A stretch of 64,000 bases of DNA from Uruburuella testudinis. Its GTDB lineage: Bacteria; Pseudomonadota; Gammaproteobacteria; Burkholderiales; Neisseriaceae. Positions 52,796-60,845 of the stretch are shown here, piece after piece; the first letter of the stretch is position 1; every line of letters begins with the position of its first letter. The stretch lies in the NCBI RefSeq assembly GCF_022870865.1, contig NZ_CP091508.1, forward strand, positions 992,001 through 1,056,000, in the 5' to 3' direction. The notes under the pieces are model-generated. The model searched no databases, had not been told where the DNA came from, and saw only the letters and a list, made by a program, of their open reading frames with translations. Both the position numbers and the translations under genes were made by a program.

Positions 52796-53401
52796 CTACA
52801 CCTTCGCGATATCCAAACTGACCAGCTGATAGTCGCCGGCATCATCGCGCTTATAAACCCGTACAAACTGCTTGCTGGTATGCACCTGCAGGCTGTCGCT
52901 CAGGGCTTCCATGGCGCGTTGCCATTTCTCGTCTTTGATTGCCAAGCGGCGCAGGCCGAGTACGCGGGCGGTGGAAATATTGCCTTCTTTGTCGACCTGA
53001 AACGCGGCGTTAATCAGCGTTTTCAGCTCAGTGCGGCTGCCTTCCGTCCATTCATTGATACACTCGTCAATCAGGGCTTTGGCGGCCAGCAAACCTTCGT
53101 CAAATACCAGCGTGTCTTGCATAGACAGGTTAACGCGGTATTGGCCGTCGAAGCTGTGCAGGGTCACGTTGCCTTTCTTGCCGCCCACTGCCACATCGTA
53201 GCGGTCGGCGGAGAGCTGCACGAAAGCGGCAATATCGGCCATCGAATCCGCTTTAAACGCCGTCATCTGTTGCTGCACCGTATGCGCCTTGCCGACGATT
53301 TCCATCACCAGCTCGTCGCGCATCAGGTCGATTTCCTTGATGTTGGCCAAAGGCACAAGGTTGCCCTTGGCGTCTTGGCGGTATTGGGTTAAATCAGTCA
53401 T
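52796..53401 (-). CDS. DUF3164 family phage protein
   Basis: A 201-residue protein of the DUF3164 family, found in early regions of Mu-like phages: YRQDAKGNLVPLANIKEIDL, then VTLHSFDGQYRVNLSMQDTL, then FVRVYKRDDAGDYQLVSLDI. No function is established. ATG 53401 overlaps the upstream gene. Confidence 0.8.
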   Translation of the reverse strand: MTDLTQYRQDAKGNLVPLANIKEIDLMRDELVMEIVGKAHTVQQQMTAFKADSMADIAAFVQLSADRYDVAVGGKKGNVTLHSFDGQYRVNLSMQDTLVFDEGLLAAKALIDECINEWTEGSRTELKTLINAAFQVDKEGNISTARVLGLRRLAIKDEKWQRAMEALSDSLQVHTSKQFVRVYKRDDAGDYQLVSLDIAKV

Positions 53402-53861
53402 TTTCACTTTCCTTTTTCTGTTGTTTCATTGCATAAATCTGTTTGCATTCATCCACTGTTCGGTGGGGTTGGCCGTGTATCCAATCTCGGTTCATACACG
53501 GCGCGGTTTTCAATTCGGCCAGCTTCTGCTTTAAGGTGGTCAGCTGCTGGCGGCCATGCTCGGTGGGGCGGTGTTTTTTCTCCAGTTTCGGCACCATCTT
53601 GACAGGCGCGGCCGGCAGCGCGTCGGTTAAATCTTTAGGATTCGGCCACTCGCCCGCTGTAGCAGCGATGGTTTCAAAGGCCGTCTGAATCCGCGCTACA
53701 TCGCGCTCGGGCTGCCAGTCGTGCCGTTTCAAAATGTTGAACCACAGTACCGCCACCGCTTTTAAATCCGCTGCAGCCGGACGGCCTTTCAAATTGAGCG
53801 CAGCCAACATTACAAATCCTTGTGCGATGGCCTGTTTCAGCCAATTAAGGTTCCGTTCCAT
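53394..53861 (-). CDS. Early-region phage protein, unknown function
   Basis: A 155-residue protein: LKQAIAQGFVMLAALNLKGR, EWPNPKDLTDALPAAP, then a basic Lys/Gln-rich helical tail (LEKKHRPTEHGRQQLTTLKQ). It overlaps both neighbours (16 bp with the upstream gene). It is a conserved-position early ORF in Neisseria Mu-like prophages as far as I recall, but I cannot give it a role. Confidence 0.6.
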   Translation of the reverse strand: MERNLNWLKQAIAQGFVMLAALNLKGRPAAADLKAVAVLWFNILKRHDWQPERDVARIQTAFETIAATAGEWPNPKDLTDALPAAPVKMVPKLEKKHRPTEHGRQQLTTLKQKLAELKTAPCMNRDWIHGQPHRTVDECKQIYAMKQQKKESEND

Positions 53862-54342
53862 CTGCCCACTCCATCAAACCCCTTGCACCGCTGCGCAGTT
53901 TGGTCTGCACCGCTTGAACCGGCTGCTGCGGCAACGTGGCCGAAACCGGGCTGCTACTTTTATCGGGTGACCAAAATGTCAGCGTTTCCAATAAAAAGCC
54001 GTGGGTGGTCAGCGGCAGCCGGTTCAGCTTGCCCGCATCCCGCGCCGCCAATACCTGCTCAAACGCCCACAACCAAGCCTCACGCGGGGCGGGGTAGCTC
54101 TGCCGGTTGCGGCTGATTTGCCCTGCCTGCATCAGCGGCCGCAGCCCGCCCAGCAGCTTGGCCACACGCGCAAAAGTCAAATCCTTTTCAGACGGCCTGA
54201 ACAGCCCCAAATACTTCAAACAGCCTCGCACCAGCTCATCCGAGATGCCGCTCAACTCCACCAACACCGCCCGGGCTTCATCGTGGCCGATTAAGGCATC
54301 CAAGCTCATAGATGCGCCGCAGGCCGGGCATTTAACTTTCAT
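53845..54342 (-). CDS. Zinc-ribbon early-region phage protein
   Basis: A 165-residue protein beginning MKVKCPACGASMSLDALIGH, a half zinc-binding motif, followed by a helical body (RARAVLVELSG-like region, KYLGLFRPSEKDLTFARVAK). It may bind DNA or a partner by the CPAC pair. It overlaps both neighbours. Function unknown. Confidence 0.6.
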   Translation of the reverse strand: MKVKCPACGASMSLDALIGHDEARAVLVELSGISDELVRGCLKYLGLFRPSEKDLTFARVAKLLGGLRPLMQAGQISRNRQSYPAPREAWLWAFEQVLAARDAGKLNRLPLTTHGFLLETLTFWSPDKSSSPVSATLPQQPVQAVQTKLRSGARGLMEWADGTEP

Positions 54343-54523
54343 CGTCTTCCTCCAGCGCCACCAATTGCCGATGATTTTGACCCCGGTTGCGCTTCATATA
54401 ATTGGGTGTTTTGTAATAAAGGAGACTTCTAACGGTTATCCCCAATTTTTTGGCAAGTTGAAAGGCAGTGCCTGTGCCGATTAGCTCATCGCCCTTATAA
54501 AGCGCGTAGACTTTTGCTTTCAT
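54332..54523 (-). CDS. Small basic early phage protein
   Basis: A 63-residue protein: MKAKVYALYKGDELIGTGTA, then QLAKKLGITVRSLLYYKTPN, which looks like a helix-turn-helix, ending in an acidic tail. This pattern is common in phage proteins that bind DNA or read a sequence-specific start site. It overlaps the next gene by 11 bp. Confidence 0.55.
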   Translation of the reverse strand: MKAKVYALYKGDELIGTGTAFQLAKKLGITVRSLLYYKTPNYMKRNRGQNHRQLVALEEDDES

Positions 54524-54524
54524 C

Positions 54525-54725
54525 TCATACCGCCTTTCTCAAATCTTTCTGACTCAAACAACGCAAGGCCGTCTGAACCACCTCTTCAACACCCATCTGC
54601 TTGCTGTGTGCCACCAGCGTCAGCAGCAAAACACCGTTGGTGCCGCTCAATTCACACACCAGATGCCCCGACTGATGACGGCTCACGCCGGCTCTAATGC
54701 GGCTGTAATCCCGTTCAACCCGCAT
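54525..54725 (-). CDS. Small early phage protein, unknown function
   Basis: A 66-residue protein: RVERDYSRIRAGVSRHQSGH, then NGVLLLTLVAHSKQMGVEEV. No family recognised. The ATG at 54725 overlaps the stop of the upstream gene as TGATG; a GTG just before it is an alternative. Confidence 0.5.
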   Translation of the reverse strand: MRVERDYSRIRAGVSRHQSGHLVCELSGTNGVLLLTLVAHSKQMGVEEVVQTALRCLSQKDLRKAV

Positions 54726-54967
54726 CACACACCGCCTTTTTTTCTCATCTGCTTCAGCCGCAAAGCGAGCCGCTTCTCCCGCTTACGCTCCGCCGCCGTG
54801 GGGATTTCCACCGCCTGATACGTCACCAATACCTTTGAGCGTATCAGCCCTTGCTGCTCCAGCCTTGCAAGCTTGCGCTGCACCTCCGCCAGCGGCAGGC
54901 GCAAGACATCGGCCAGATATTCCGCCGAGCAAGGCGTGGCCGCCAATTGCATCATTCGTCCGCTCAT
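54725..54967 (-). CDS. Small winged-helix-like early phage protein
   Basis: An 80-residue protein with a winged-helix look (CSAEYLADVLRLPLAEVQRK, LARLEQQGLIRSKVLVTYQA) and a basic C-terminus (RKREKRLALRLKQMRKKGGV). It is likely DNA-binding. It overlaps the membrane-protein gene upstream as ATGA. Confidence 0.6.
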   Translation of the reverse strand: MSGRMMQLAATPCSAEYLADVLRLPLAEVQRKLARLEQQGLIRSKVLVTYQAVEIPTAAERKREKRLALRLKQMRKKGGV

Positions 54968-55182
54968 GGCTGCACCTCCGCATCAGCGCGCATCAATTCT
55001 TCATCCGGCATTCCCGCCCACGGGTCGGTATCCGTGGGCAGCGGCAGCGGCTGCACAACAGCCGTCTGAAGCTTAGCCGCGGCGGCCGGGCGCTGATCAA
55101 CCGCAGGCACCACCCAACTCAAGGCCAGCGCCGCCGGAATGCATACCAGCAAACGCACCAAAAACAGTTTTGCCATGCCCAT
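54964..55182 (-). CDS. Small membrane protein of the early region
   Basis: A 72-residue protein with one N-terminal hydrophobic segment (LFLVRLLVCIPAALALSWVV) followed by an acidic, Pro-rich tail (LPTDTDPWAGMPDEELM). It could be a signal-anchored inner membrane protein. The start at 55182 or 55176 is not settled. Function unknown. Confidence 0.5.
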   Translation of the reverse strand: MGMAKLFLVRLLVCIPAALALSWVVPAVDQRPAAAAKLQTAVVQPLPLPTDTDPWAGMPDEELMRADAEVQP

Positions 55183-55183
55183 C

Positions 55184-56326
55184 TCACACCCCCCGCACGG
55201 CATCGCCGTCCACTTTATCGAAGCCCAATTCAGCCGCCATATTCATCGCCGCGCTCACCAGATTATTCACCGCCAGCGGATACAGCAGGCTGTTGAGTTC
55301 CGTGCCTTTGGCCGTACGGCTCTTGACGGTCAGCCGCTCGGCCACCGCATCAATCGCGCTCTCGTCCATCACTTTGGCCAAGTCGCCGCCGGCGCGTTCG
55401 AATTTGTGTTTCAGGTAGCCCGCCAGCTTGCCGTCGGTCAATGGCAAGAGCGTTACCACTTCGCAACGCTGCACCACTTCGCGCACCGCCGGGTTGTTTT
55501 CCGAGAGCTTTTGCGCCAGCTCGGTTTGGCCGATTAACACAATCCCCAGCAGGCGTTCAAAGCCCGATTTCAATTCAAAAAAGCGCTTCAGGTGTTTCAG
55601 CGTGGGAATCGGCAGGCCGTGGGCTTCTTCGATTACTAAAACATGGCGGTTGCCCGCTTTAGCCGATTCCTGCAAGGCGCGGTGGATTTGGGCAAAACGT
55701 GCTTCGGGGCTGCGTTTTGGCGATACATTCGGCGCAACCGCTGCCAAAATCGCTTCGGCAATATGCACCGCCTTCAGCGTTTTGCCTTTCTGGTCGTTGT
55801 CTTCCATCGCCAGCACATACGGCTCGATCATGATAATTTGACGGCCTTCTCGGTTGATGCGGTCTTGCAGGTCTTCGCGCAAAGTCGATTTGCCCGCGCC
55901 GCTTTCGCCGACCACCGCCACAAAACCACCGTGGCAGGCCGTCTGAAACATCGCCTCGCGCACATAACGCACATCCGGTGTCATATACACATCGTCGGCA
56001 GATTGGATTTCGTCGTTAAACGGGTCTTTAACCATGCCGAAGTGCTGCTTGGCGGCTTGTGTCAGGGTTGCTTTTCGTAATAACATCTCTTTGTCCTCGC
56101 TTTCATTAGGGTGGGCAGGTGCGGCTTCCGGCTCGTTTCTCAGGCCAGCGGGAATATCCGCACCATTCGTTTCAAAATACTGTTTCAACTTCTCGCGCAA
56201 TTCGTTTGCGCCTTTTTTCGGCCATTGTCCGTGGTTGACCACCGCCACCAGCATGGGCTTGCTGCAACCGATTTCGGCAGCGGCGGTTGCGTAGGATTTG
56301 CCGATTTTCTGAAAATCCTGCTTCAT
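55184..56326 (-). CDS. Transposition ATPase (MuB-like AAA protein)
   Basis: A 380-residue ATPase. The N-terminal 70 residues are a lambda-repressor-like helix-turn-helix (YATAAAEIGCSKPMLVAVVN). The AAA core has Walker A GESGAGKST, Walker B VLVIEEAHGLP and sensor residues around GIVLIGQTELAQKL. It activates the transposase and selects target DNA, as MuB does. The start overlaps the stop of the small gene upstream. Confidence 0.9.
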   Translation of the reverse strand: MKQDFQKIGKSYATAAAEIGCSKPMLVAVVNHGQWPKKGANELREKLKQYFETNGADIPAGLRNEPEAAPAHPNESEDKEMLLRKATLTQAAKQHFGMVKDPFNDEIQSADDVYMTPDVRYVREAMFQTACHGGFVAVVGESGAGKSTLREDLQDRINREGRQIIMIEPYVLAMEDNDQKGKTLKAVHIAEAILAAVAPNVSPKRSPEARFAQIHRALQESAKAGNRHVLVIEEAHGLPIPTLKHLKRFFELKSGFERLLGIVLIGQTELAQKLSENNPAVREVVQRCEVVTLLPLTDGKLAGYLKHKFERAGGDLAKVMDESAIDAVAERLTVKSRTAKGTELNSLLYPLAVNNLVSAAMNMAAELGFDKVDGDAVRGV

Positions 56327-56505
56327 CGTTCATAATCCCGAATGGCTTGATGAAATTCGTTTAACGCTGCGATGGCATCGGCATCCAAGAAGCTGTCGCC
56401 ATAGTTAACCTTGGGTAGAAACCGTCTGGATAACGTACCGGCTGCTGTGGCGGCTTTGACGAGCTTCTCGTATTCTTCACGTTCGATTTCAATGGTTTCT
56501 TTCAT
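56323..56505 (-). CDS. Small acidic early phage protein
   Basis: A 60-residue protein: ETIEIEREEYEKLVKAATAA, then RFLPKVNYGDSFLDADAIAA. The GGAGAACAAA leader is a good ribosome site. It sits between transposase and ATPase genes, coupled to the latter. Function unknown. The longer frame starting at 56541 runs into the 24-bp palindrome and is unlikely. Confidence 0.55.
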   Translation of the reverse strand: MKETIEIEREEYEKLVKAATAAGTLSRRFLPKVNYGDSFLDADAIAALNEFHQAIRDYER

Positions 56506-56519
56506 TTTGTTCTCCTTCC

Positions 56520-56543
56520 AAATGCGACGACGTCGTCGCATTT
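56520..56543. promoter_or_regulatory. 24-bp perfect palindrome (copy 1)
   Basis: AAATGCGACGAC followed by its exact reverse complement. The identical palindrome occurs at 59202-59225, also between two early genes. No T-run follows, so it is not a clear terminator; a protein-binding site or mRNA hairpin is possible. Confidence 0.65.
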
Positions 56544-56546
56544 GGC

Positions 56547-58325
56547 CTAAGCGGTTTTGTGTAATTTCAGACGGCCTGCCGTTTTCAGTTGGTTAAATAC
56601 CGCTTCCAATTGGCTGGCGGCCACGCCGTCCGGATATTGTTTGGTGATTAAGGCGACTGCCTGCTTCCAATCACCGCCTGCGGCTTCGATACGCGGCTTC
56701 AGCAGCTTGGCCATTTCCACCTTGCTCAACACCTGCTCGGCCACTTCCATGCGGTTGTAGTCCATCTGTTGGCCGCTGCGCTCAATATAGAGCGTGTTGC
56801 GCGCGGCCAGCGTGTCTTCCTGATGCTTGTAGGGGTCAAGTTCGCCGCCGAAGGGGACTGCCTTGCCTTTGCGCTTGGCTGCCGCCTGTTCCAGCGTTTC
56901 CGCGTCCATCGCCAGTTTGTCGAGTTCTTTCGCGTGCTGCTGCGATTCCGTATGGCTCGGGGCTTTGTACTCTTCGCCAATCACCGCCGCGTCTGCGCGG
57001 AAACCCATCTCGTCAAACACCACCTGCGGCACGGCCACCCATGTTTCATGGCCGTCTGCATCAAACGTTGCCACGCGTGCGCCGTCGGTTTCCCAAGGAT
57101 TTTTGGCCACCAGCAGTTTCTGACCGACCAACACGCCCTTGATGTCCTTCACGCTGTACACGCGGCCGCCGAAGCGAATTTCCAAATCGGGCGACACTTT
57201 CGCTTCTTTCGGTGCGCTCACCGCCAGCTCGCGGCAGTAATCGGCAGGCGGCGGCAGTATCAGCTGCTCGGCCTTGATTTTGTTCCACGCCTGATAGCGG
57301 GTCATACCGTGGCGGCTGTGGATTTGCGTGCCGTTGTAGTAGCGCATCCAGCGTTCCGCCAAGCCGTTGAGCTGGTCGATGTCGTTTACTTCGGTAAAGC
57401 GCAGGCCGCTTTCAAAGGCCGTCTCGACAATATCGTTGGCTTTTTCCACCTGCCCTTTGGCACGCGGATTGCCCGGCCTATTAATCTGCACATGCACGTC
57501 CAGCGATTTGCACAGATTTTTAAATGCCGCCGAGGTATTCGCGCTGCCGGGATCAAGCATCACCATGCGCGGTACGCCGCGAAACGGGTCTTTCAAGGTA
57601 TCCTGCTTGGCCTGCATCATGTAGATAAAGAAATCGCACAAGTTCGCGCTGGTCTCGCCGCCGAAGTAGTAGCGCACCGCAATCGTGCCGCTGGCATGGT
57701 CGGTGCCGGTGTATCGCCACACGCGGTCTTGCTCGATTTTCACCACGTTTTTCGGCTTGTTCTTGTAAAACTCTTCCTCTTTCATCACCCGCAGCCCCGT
57801 GTCTTTGCCGTGTCGCGGCAGGTAATAGAGCACACACAAACTCGGGTCGATTTGCCAACAATGGTTCGGATGTTCCGATTTCATGCGGCTGACGGGGTCG
57901 GGCTGCAACAGCTGGTCGGGGTGCAACTTGTATTCACGCAGAGCGCGGATAATGGTGGATTCCGATAAGGGCAACACTTCGCCCGTTTCCTCATCAATTC
58001 GCGCCGCTTCGATTTTGCCGTTGGCACGGAGCATTTCCACCGCCTGCCGCACCGCCATCAGCCGCTTGCCGTTGCGCCGCATGGCCTCCATCAACACCGC
58101 CGAAATCAGCTTGGCTTCATCAAGGCTCAATTCCGACTTGCCCGCATCGCTTCGGCGTTTGCGCCCGGGCTTGACCGCCACCGCTTCCAGCTTGCGGTAG
58201 AGCGTGGCCAAACTCATGCCCAATTCCGCCGCCTGCTGCTTCAGGTAGGCGCTGCGCTCACCGCGCCCCATGCTTTCCGCCTGCCTGTCCACCGCCTGCA
58301 GGCGTTCGATTAATGCCGGATTCAT
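56547..58325 (-). CDS. Mu-like transposase (A protein, DDE/rve)
   Basis: A 592-residue DDE recombinase. An N-terminal helix-turn-helix region (LKQQAAELGMSLATLYRKLE) is followed by the integrase core with Asp in HCWQIDPSLCVLYY, Asp in RMVMLDPGSANTSAAFKNL and Glu in RAKGQVEKANDIVETAF, giving the catalytic triad. A C-terminal beta-barrel and tail complete it. It integrates and replicates the phage by transposition. ATG 58325 is used because it follows the DUF3102 stop closely. Confidence 0.92.
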   Translation of the reverse strand: MNPALIERLQAVDRQAESMGRGERSAYLKQQAAELGMSLATLYRKLEAVAVKPGRKRRSDAGKSELSLDEAKLISAVLMEAMRRNGKRLMAVRQAVEMLRANGKIEAARIDEETGEVLPLSESTIIRALREYKLHPDQLLQPDPVSRMKSEHPNHCWQIDPSLCVLYYLPRHGKDTGLRVMKEEEFYKNKPKNVVKIEQDRVWRYTGTDHASGTIAVRYYFGGETSANLCDFFIYMMQAKQDTLKDPFRGVPRMVMLDPGSANTSAAFKNLCKSLDVHVQINRPGNPRAKGQVEKANDIVETAFESGLRFTEVNDIDQLNGLAERWMRYYNGTQIHSRHGMTRYQAWNKIKAEQLILPPPADYCRELAVSAPKEAKVSPDLEIRFGGRVYSVKDIKGVLVGQKLLVAKNPWETDGARVATFDADGHETWVAVPQVVFDEMGFRADAAVIGEEYKAPSHTESQQHAKELDKLAMDAETLEQAAAKRKGKAVPFGGELDPYKHQEDTLAARNTLYIERSGQQMDYNRMEVAEQVLSKVEMAKLLKPRIEAAGGDWKQAVALITKQYPDGVAASQLEAVFNQLKTAGRLKLHKTA

Positions 58326-58326
58326 T

Positions 58327-59187
58327 TCAATCCTCCGCGTTGTCCGCACCTTCAAGCCATTCCGGCACTTTGTCTGTCGGGGCTTCGGTCGGCAGCGCAT
58401 AGGTTTCGCGCAACGTTTCGCAGTCCAAAATAATCTGGTTCAGCGTGCCGACCATCTTGGCGCGGTGGTCAAACCCATGTGCTTCGCCATGCGCCAGCAT
58501 CTGTTGAAAAAGGTCTTTCAGCCGGCTGACATCCGAGCGGATACCTACTTCAAGGCTGGATAAGCGCATGGTCAGTTCGCTGCCCACGTCTTCCGCTTGC
58601 GGCTCTTTCACACCCGTCTGTTTCTTGGCCAGCTTTTCCGCCAGCTCGTCGACCTTTTTATTCTTGTCGGCGATAACTTTGTCTTTCGCTTCCGCCGTTT
58701 CGCGGCTCTCGCGCAAGGCCACACGCAGCTCTTTCACCGTCATGCGGTCAACATCATCCAGTGTGTTGCCGTTGATTTCGCCGCCTTCGGCCAGCTCCAG
58801 CAAGGTGTCATCATCTTCCACCAGCAATTCCAGCAGCTTCGACTTACCCAATTTCATCAACTGCGGCTGAGCCTGTTTCATCTTCGGGTCGATAAAACGC
58901 AGCGTGGCGTTCATCAAGCGTTGCGATTCGCGGCGGCCTAAACCAAATTCCTGCTCGGCAATTTCAGCAAAGCGGCCATGCGGCGTATGCTCTTTGATGA
59001 TGATGAGTGCGCGACCCAGCTCAAACATACCTTCCATCGTTTGGCGCACCGCAAAGCGACCACGCTCAATCCAAACCGCTTCGTTATAAGCTTCACCGCC
59101 CGAATACTTCTCCATAACAGCCATGCTGTGCAGAGCCAATTCGTTTGCCGTTGCGCCAACGGTGTGTCCCAATACTTCTGTTGCCAT
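58327..59187 (-). CDS. DUF3102 family protein
   Basis: A 286-residue protein of the DUF3102 family. The first 110 residues hold the domain (YNEAVWIERGRFAVRQTMEG, HTPHGRFAEIAEQEFGLGRR, QRLMNATLRF). A coiled coil with ETAEAKDKVIADKNKKVDEL follows. It is commonly placed before the transposase in BcepMu-like phages; its role is not known, but partition- or repressor-related DNA binding is plausible. Confidence 0.82.
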   Translation of the reverse strand: MATEVLGHTVGATANELALHSMAVMEKYSGGEAYNEAVWIERGRFAVRQTMEGMFELGRALIIIKEHTPHGRFAEIAEQEFGLGRRESQRLMNATLRFIDPKMKQAQPQLMKLGKSKLLELLVEDDDTLLELAEGGEINGNTLDDVDRMTVKELRVALRESRETAEAKDKVIADKNKKVDELAEKLAKKQTGVKEPQAEDVGSELTMRLSSLEVGIRSDVSRLKDLFQQMLAHGEAHGFDHRAKMVGTLNQIILDCETLRETYALPTEAPTDKVPEWLEGADNAED

Positions 59188-59201
59188 TTTTTCTCTCCAT
59201 C

Positions 59202-59225
59202 AAATGCGACGACGTCGTCGCATTT
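59202..59225. promoter_or_regulatory. 24-bp perfect palindrome (copy 2)
   Basis: Identical to 56520-56543. It lies between the winged-helix gene stop (59224) and the DUF3102 gene start (59187). Confidence 0.65.
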
Positions 59226-59502
59226 AGCCAATTCGTTGTTCCAATTCTTTCAAACGTGTCGTCAATCGTTCCTGCTGCTGACGGAAACGTTCCGCAATCT
59301 GCAAAGTCTTCACGCTGTAGGCAAAATTGCCGTTATCCAGTTTGACCACCAAGCCTTCAGCAATCAGATCGTCCAAATCGCGGGTCACATACGCCGGCGA
59401 AACACCGAGGCCGTCTGAAATTTCTTTGTTGCTGATACCGATAATCGGGTGAGCTTCCAAAGCCTTAAACACCTTCAGCAGCCGTGTACCTTTCTCACTC
59501 AT
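59224..59502 (-). CDS. IclR/MarR-like winged-helix regulator
   Basis: A 92-residue winged helix protein: LLKVFKALEAHPIIGISNKE, then ISDGLGVSPAYVTRDLDDL and EGLVVKLDNGNFAYSV, ending in a coiled coil. It should bind DNA, perhaps at the early promoter (a Ner-like function). A DUS is read through in frame around 59409-59418 (Ser-Asp-Gly-Leu on the coding strand). Confidence 0.72.
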   Translation of the reverse strand: MSEKGTRLLKVFKALEAHPIIGISNKEISDGLGVSPAYVTRDLDDLIAEGLVVKLDNGNFAYSVKTLQIAERFRQQQERLTTRLKELEQRIG

Positions 59503-59678
59503 TATTTCAGCCCCAGTTTGACGGCAATTTCATGCCCCTTGCCGTAATTGCCTTTACGCTGTCCGCCCACGACAAGATACACATCGCGCGGCTTAAAGCC
59601 GTTCTCTCTTGCCCACTGCGCCAGCGTTTGGCCGTTTTTAGCAAAATTTTCTTTTAGTTTTTCAACAGTTATAGCCAT
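59502..59678 (-). CDS. BcepMu gp16-family small DNA-binding protein
   Basis: A 58-residue protein: MAITVEKLKENFAKNGQTLA, then QWARENGFKPRDVYLVVGGQ and GKGHEIAVKLGLK. This is the pattern of the BcepMu gp16 family, a small helix-turn-helix protein at the start of early operons. AAAGGGGCTAT precedes the ATG. It overlaps the next gene by one base and is the first gene of the leftward early transcript. Confidence 0.75.
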   Translation of the reverse strand: MAITVEKLKENFAKNGQTLAQWARENGFKPRDVYLVVGGQRKGNYGKGHEIAVKLGLK

Positions 59679-59726
59679 AGATAGCCCCTTTCTACTGTGA
59701 TAAAATAGTGAACTATTTATGCACCA

Positions 59727-59811
59727 GAGATTTACTAGTGCATTCCCAATGCGTGAATTATGAGATTTTAAAATCTCTTTTGCAAGGATTATTTTGTGAT
59801 TTCTAAATCTC
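59727..59811. promoter_or_regulatory. Repressor operator region with repeated GATTT/AAATC sites
   Basis: GAGATTT (59727), the perfect palindrome GAGATTTTAAAATCTC (59762-59777) and GATTTCTAAATCTC (59798-59811) lie in the divergent control region. The last site covers the GTG start of the repressor itself. It fits binding by the repressor at both its own and the early promoter. Confidence 0.6.
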
Positions 59812-60164
59812 TTTTTGGTAATCGTTTGAAAGAAAAAAGAAAGTTTTTAGGTTTAACCCAAGCACAAGCTGCTGAAAAAGCAGGTATTGAGCGCGAAACA
59901 TGGGGAAAATACGAACGAGGCGTATTTATGCCTAGTGGAGATGTATTGCTCTCTTTTTTGAATATGGGAATAGATGTAAGCAGCTTGTTTGCTGCCGAAA
60001 AGGAAATTAGGCCGTCTGAAAATTCCGAAATTAGTAAGGAAGAATCAGAGTTATTAGGTTATTACCGCGAAGCCAGCGATTTAGGACGGGCTGTCATTTT
60101 GAGTGCCGCGCGCGGAGCAGAGAAAAAAGCCGCATCTTCGACTGATAAAGTGAGTAACGGATAA
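59796..60164 (+). CDS. XRE-family phage repressor
   Basis: A 122-residue repressor with an N-terminal HTH_3 domain (RLKEKRKFLGLTQAQAAEKA, GIERETWGKYERGVFMPSGD) and a short helical C-terminus without a protease domain. It starts with GTG after AAGGATT and is the divergent counterpart of the early genes, so it is the likely lysogeny repressor. An in-frame DUS is read at 60010. It is cotranscribed with the next gene. Confidence 0.85.
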   Translation: MISKSLFGNRLKEKRKFLGLTQAQAAEKAGIERETWGKYERGVFMPSGDVLLSFLNMGIDVSSLFAAEKEIRPSENSEISKEESELLGYYREASDLGRAVILSAARGAEKKAASSTDKVSNG

Positions 60165-60169
60165 ATAAT

Positions 60170-60472
60170 ATGAGTACGGTGTTGACGCCTGAATTAATGG
60201 AAAAATTAGAACGGTTAAGAAGCCTTGAAATTGAGGCACAAGAACTACGAGCAGAGCTGCAACCTTGGTTAGATAATGCTTGCAAACAATATCTTGTTGC
60301 ATGGCTTGAGAATCAAATGGAAAAAGGTCAGGACATTTCCATTTTGGAGTTAAAAAGTAATTTGTCAGATTTAGCTTATCATTCGGCAATGAATGACAAT
60401 GTCGCGTTGTGGCATCAGATAAGTGAGGTGAAAAAATTGCTTGCTATTTATGAAACCAATCGGAAAACATAA
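60170..60472 (+). CDS. Small helical protein downstream of the repressor
   Basis: A 100-residue all-helical protein: LTPELMEKLERLRSLEIEAQ, then QYLVAWLENQMEKGQDISIL. No family recognised. It starts 5 bp after the repressor stop and is therefore expressed in the lysogen; such genes often encode immunity, exclusion or toxin-like functions. An inverted DUS terminator follows. Confidence 0.6.
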   Translation: MSTVLTPELMEKLERLRSLEIEAQELRAELQPWLDNACKQYLVAWLENQMEKGQDISILELKSNLSDLAYHSAMNDNVALWHQISEVKKLLAIYETNRKT

Positions 60473-60478
60473 AAAAAT

Positions 60479-60503
60479 ACCGTCTGAAAAATTCAGACGG
60501 CCT
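60479..60503. terminator. Inverted-DUS terminator near the prophage left end
   Basis: ACCGTCTGAA-AAA-TTCAGACGGCCT, 7 bp past the small helical gene. The prophage left terminus must lie near here or in the following 60 bp. Confidence 0.75.
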
Positions 60504-60565
60504 AAAAGCTGCAAGGTATTCCGGCTTTCGGGAAGCTCCGATACTCGGCAGCCGCTGCAAAAAAA

Positions 60566-60845
60566 TCAAAGTCCTTTTTTCAAGGATTTCAAGGCAATAT
60601 CCAGCAGCCATTTTTCCGCGCCCGGCTGCAACCGTCCGCTGCCGTTGATAGGCAGATAAGGACGCTCAGGAGTTTTGCTACCGGGATGTTGTACTGAGCG
60701 TGAATAGGCTGAATCGCCGTTTTGGGTATAAAAGGCCAGCACTTTTTTATTACGTGGTCTAATTTCATGAGGTGCAGTTTGGCCGCCTAAATGGTGAATC
60801 GCTGCATAGGGTTTGTTGCTGCCGATTCTGGCGAAGTTGAAGTTG
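60566..60845 (-). pseudogene. 3' remnant of a Mu-like virion morphogenesis gene (gpG-like)
   Basis: The minus strand reads ARIGSNKPYAAIHHLGGQTA, then HEIRPRNKKVLAFYTQNGDS, then HPGSKTPERPYLPINGSGRL and ends with LKSLKKGL-stop at 60566. This is the C-terminal half of the phage virion morphogenesis (tail completion, Mu gpG) family. No 5' part exists; upstream the strand runs into the S24 repressor fragment. It is therefore a remnant of a second or rearranged Mu-like phage. Confidence 0.72.

Larger units (their letters stand above)
32022..60505 (-). mobile_element. Mu-like prophage, reverse orientation, probably defective
   Basis: A repressor (59796) diverges from a minus-strand early block (transposase A, ATPase B, GemA, Mor), then head, sheath, tube, tape measure, baseplate, fibre and a com/methyltransferase end: the order of Mu. 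The repressor end is at about 60.5 kb and the other end at about 32 kb; exact termini and the 5-bp target duplication could not be fixed by eye. Between Mor (51570) and the protease (51368) there are only 201 bp, so the lysis, small and large terminase, portal, gp30 and gpG genes expected there are missing. Confidence 0.88.

Noticed and set aside
56769..57968. A 399-codon plus-strand frame opposite the transposase
   Set aside because: Antisense shadow of the transposase gene, whose DDE residues are clear; no ribosome site on the plus strand.
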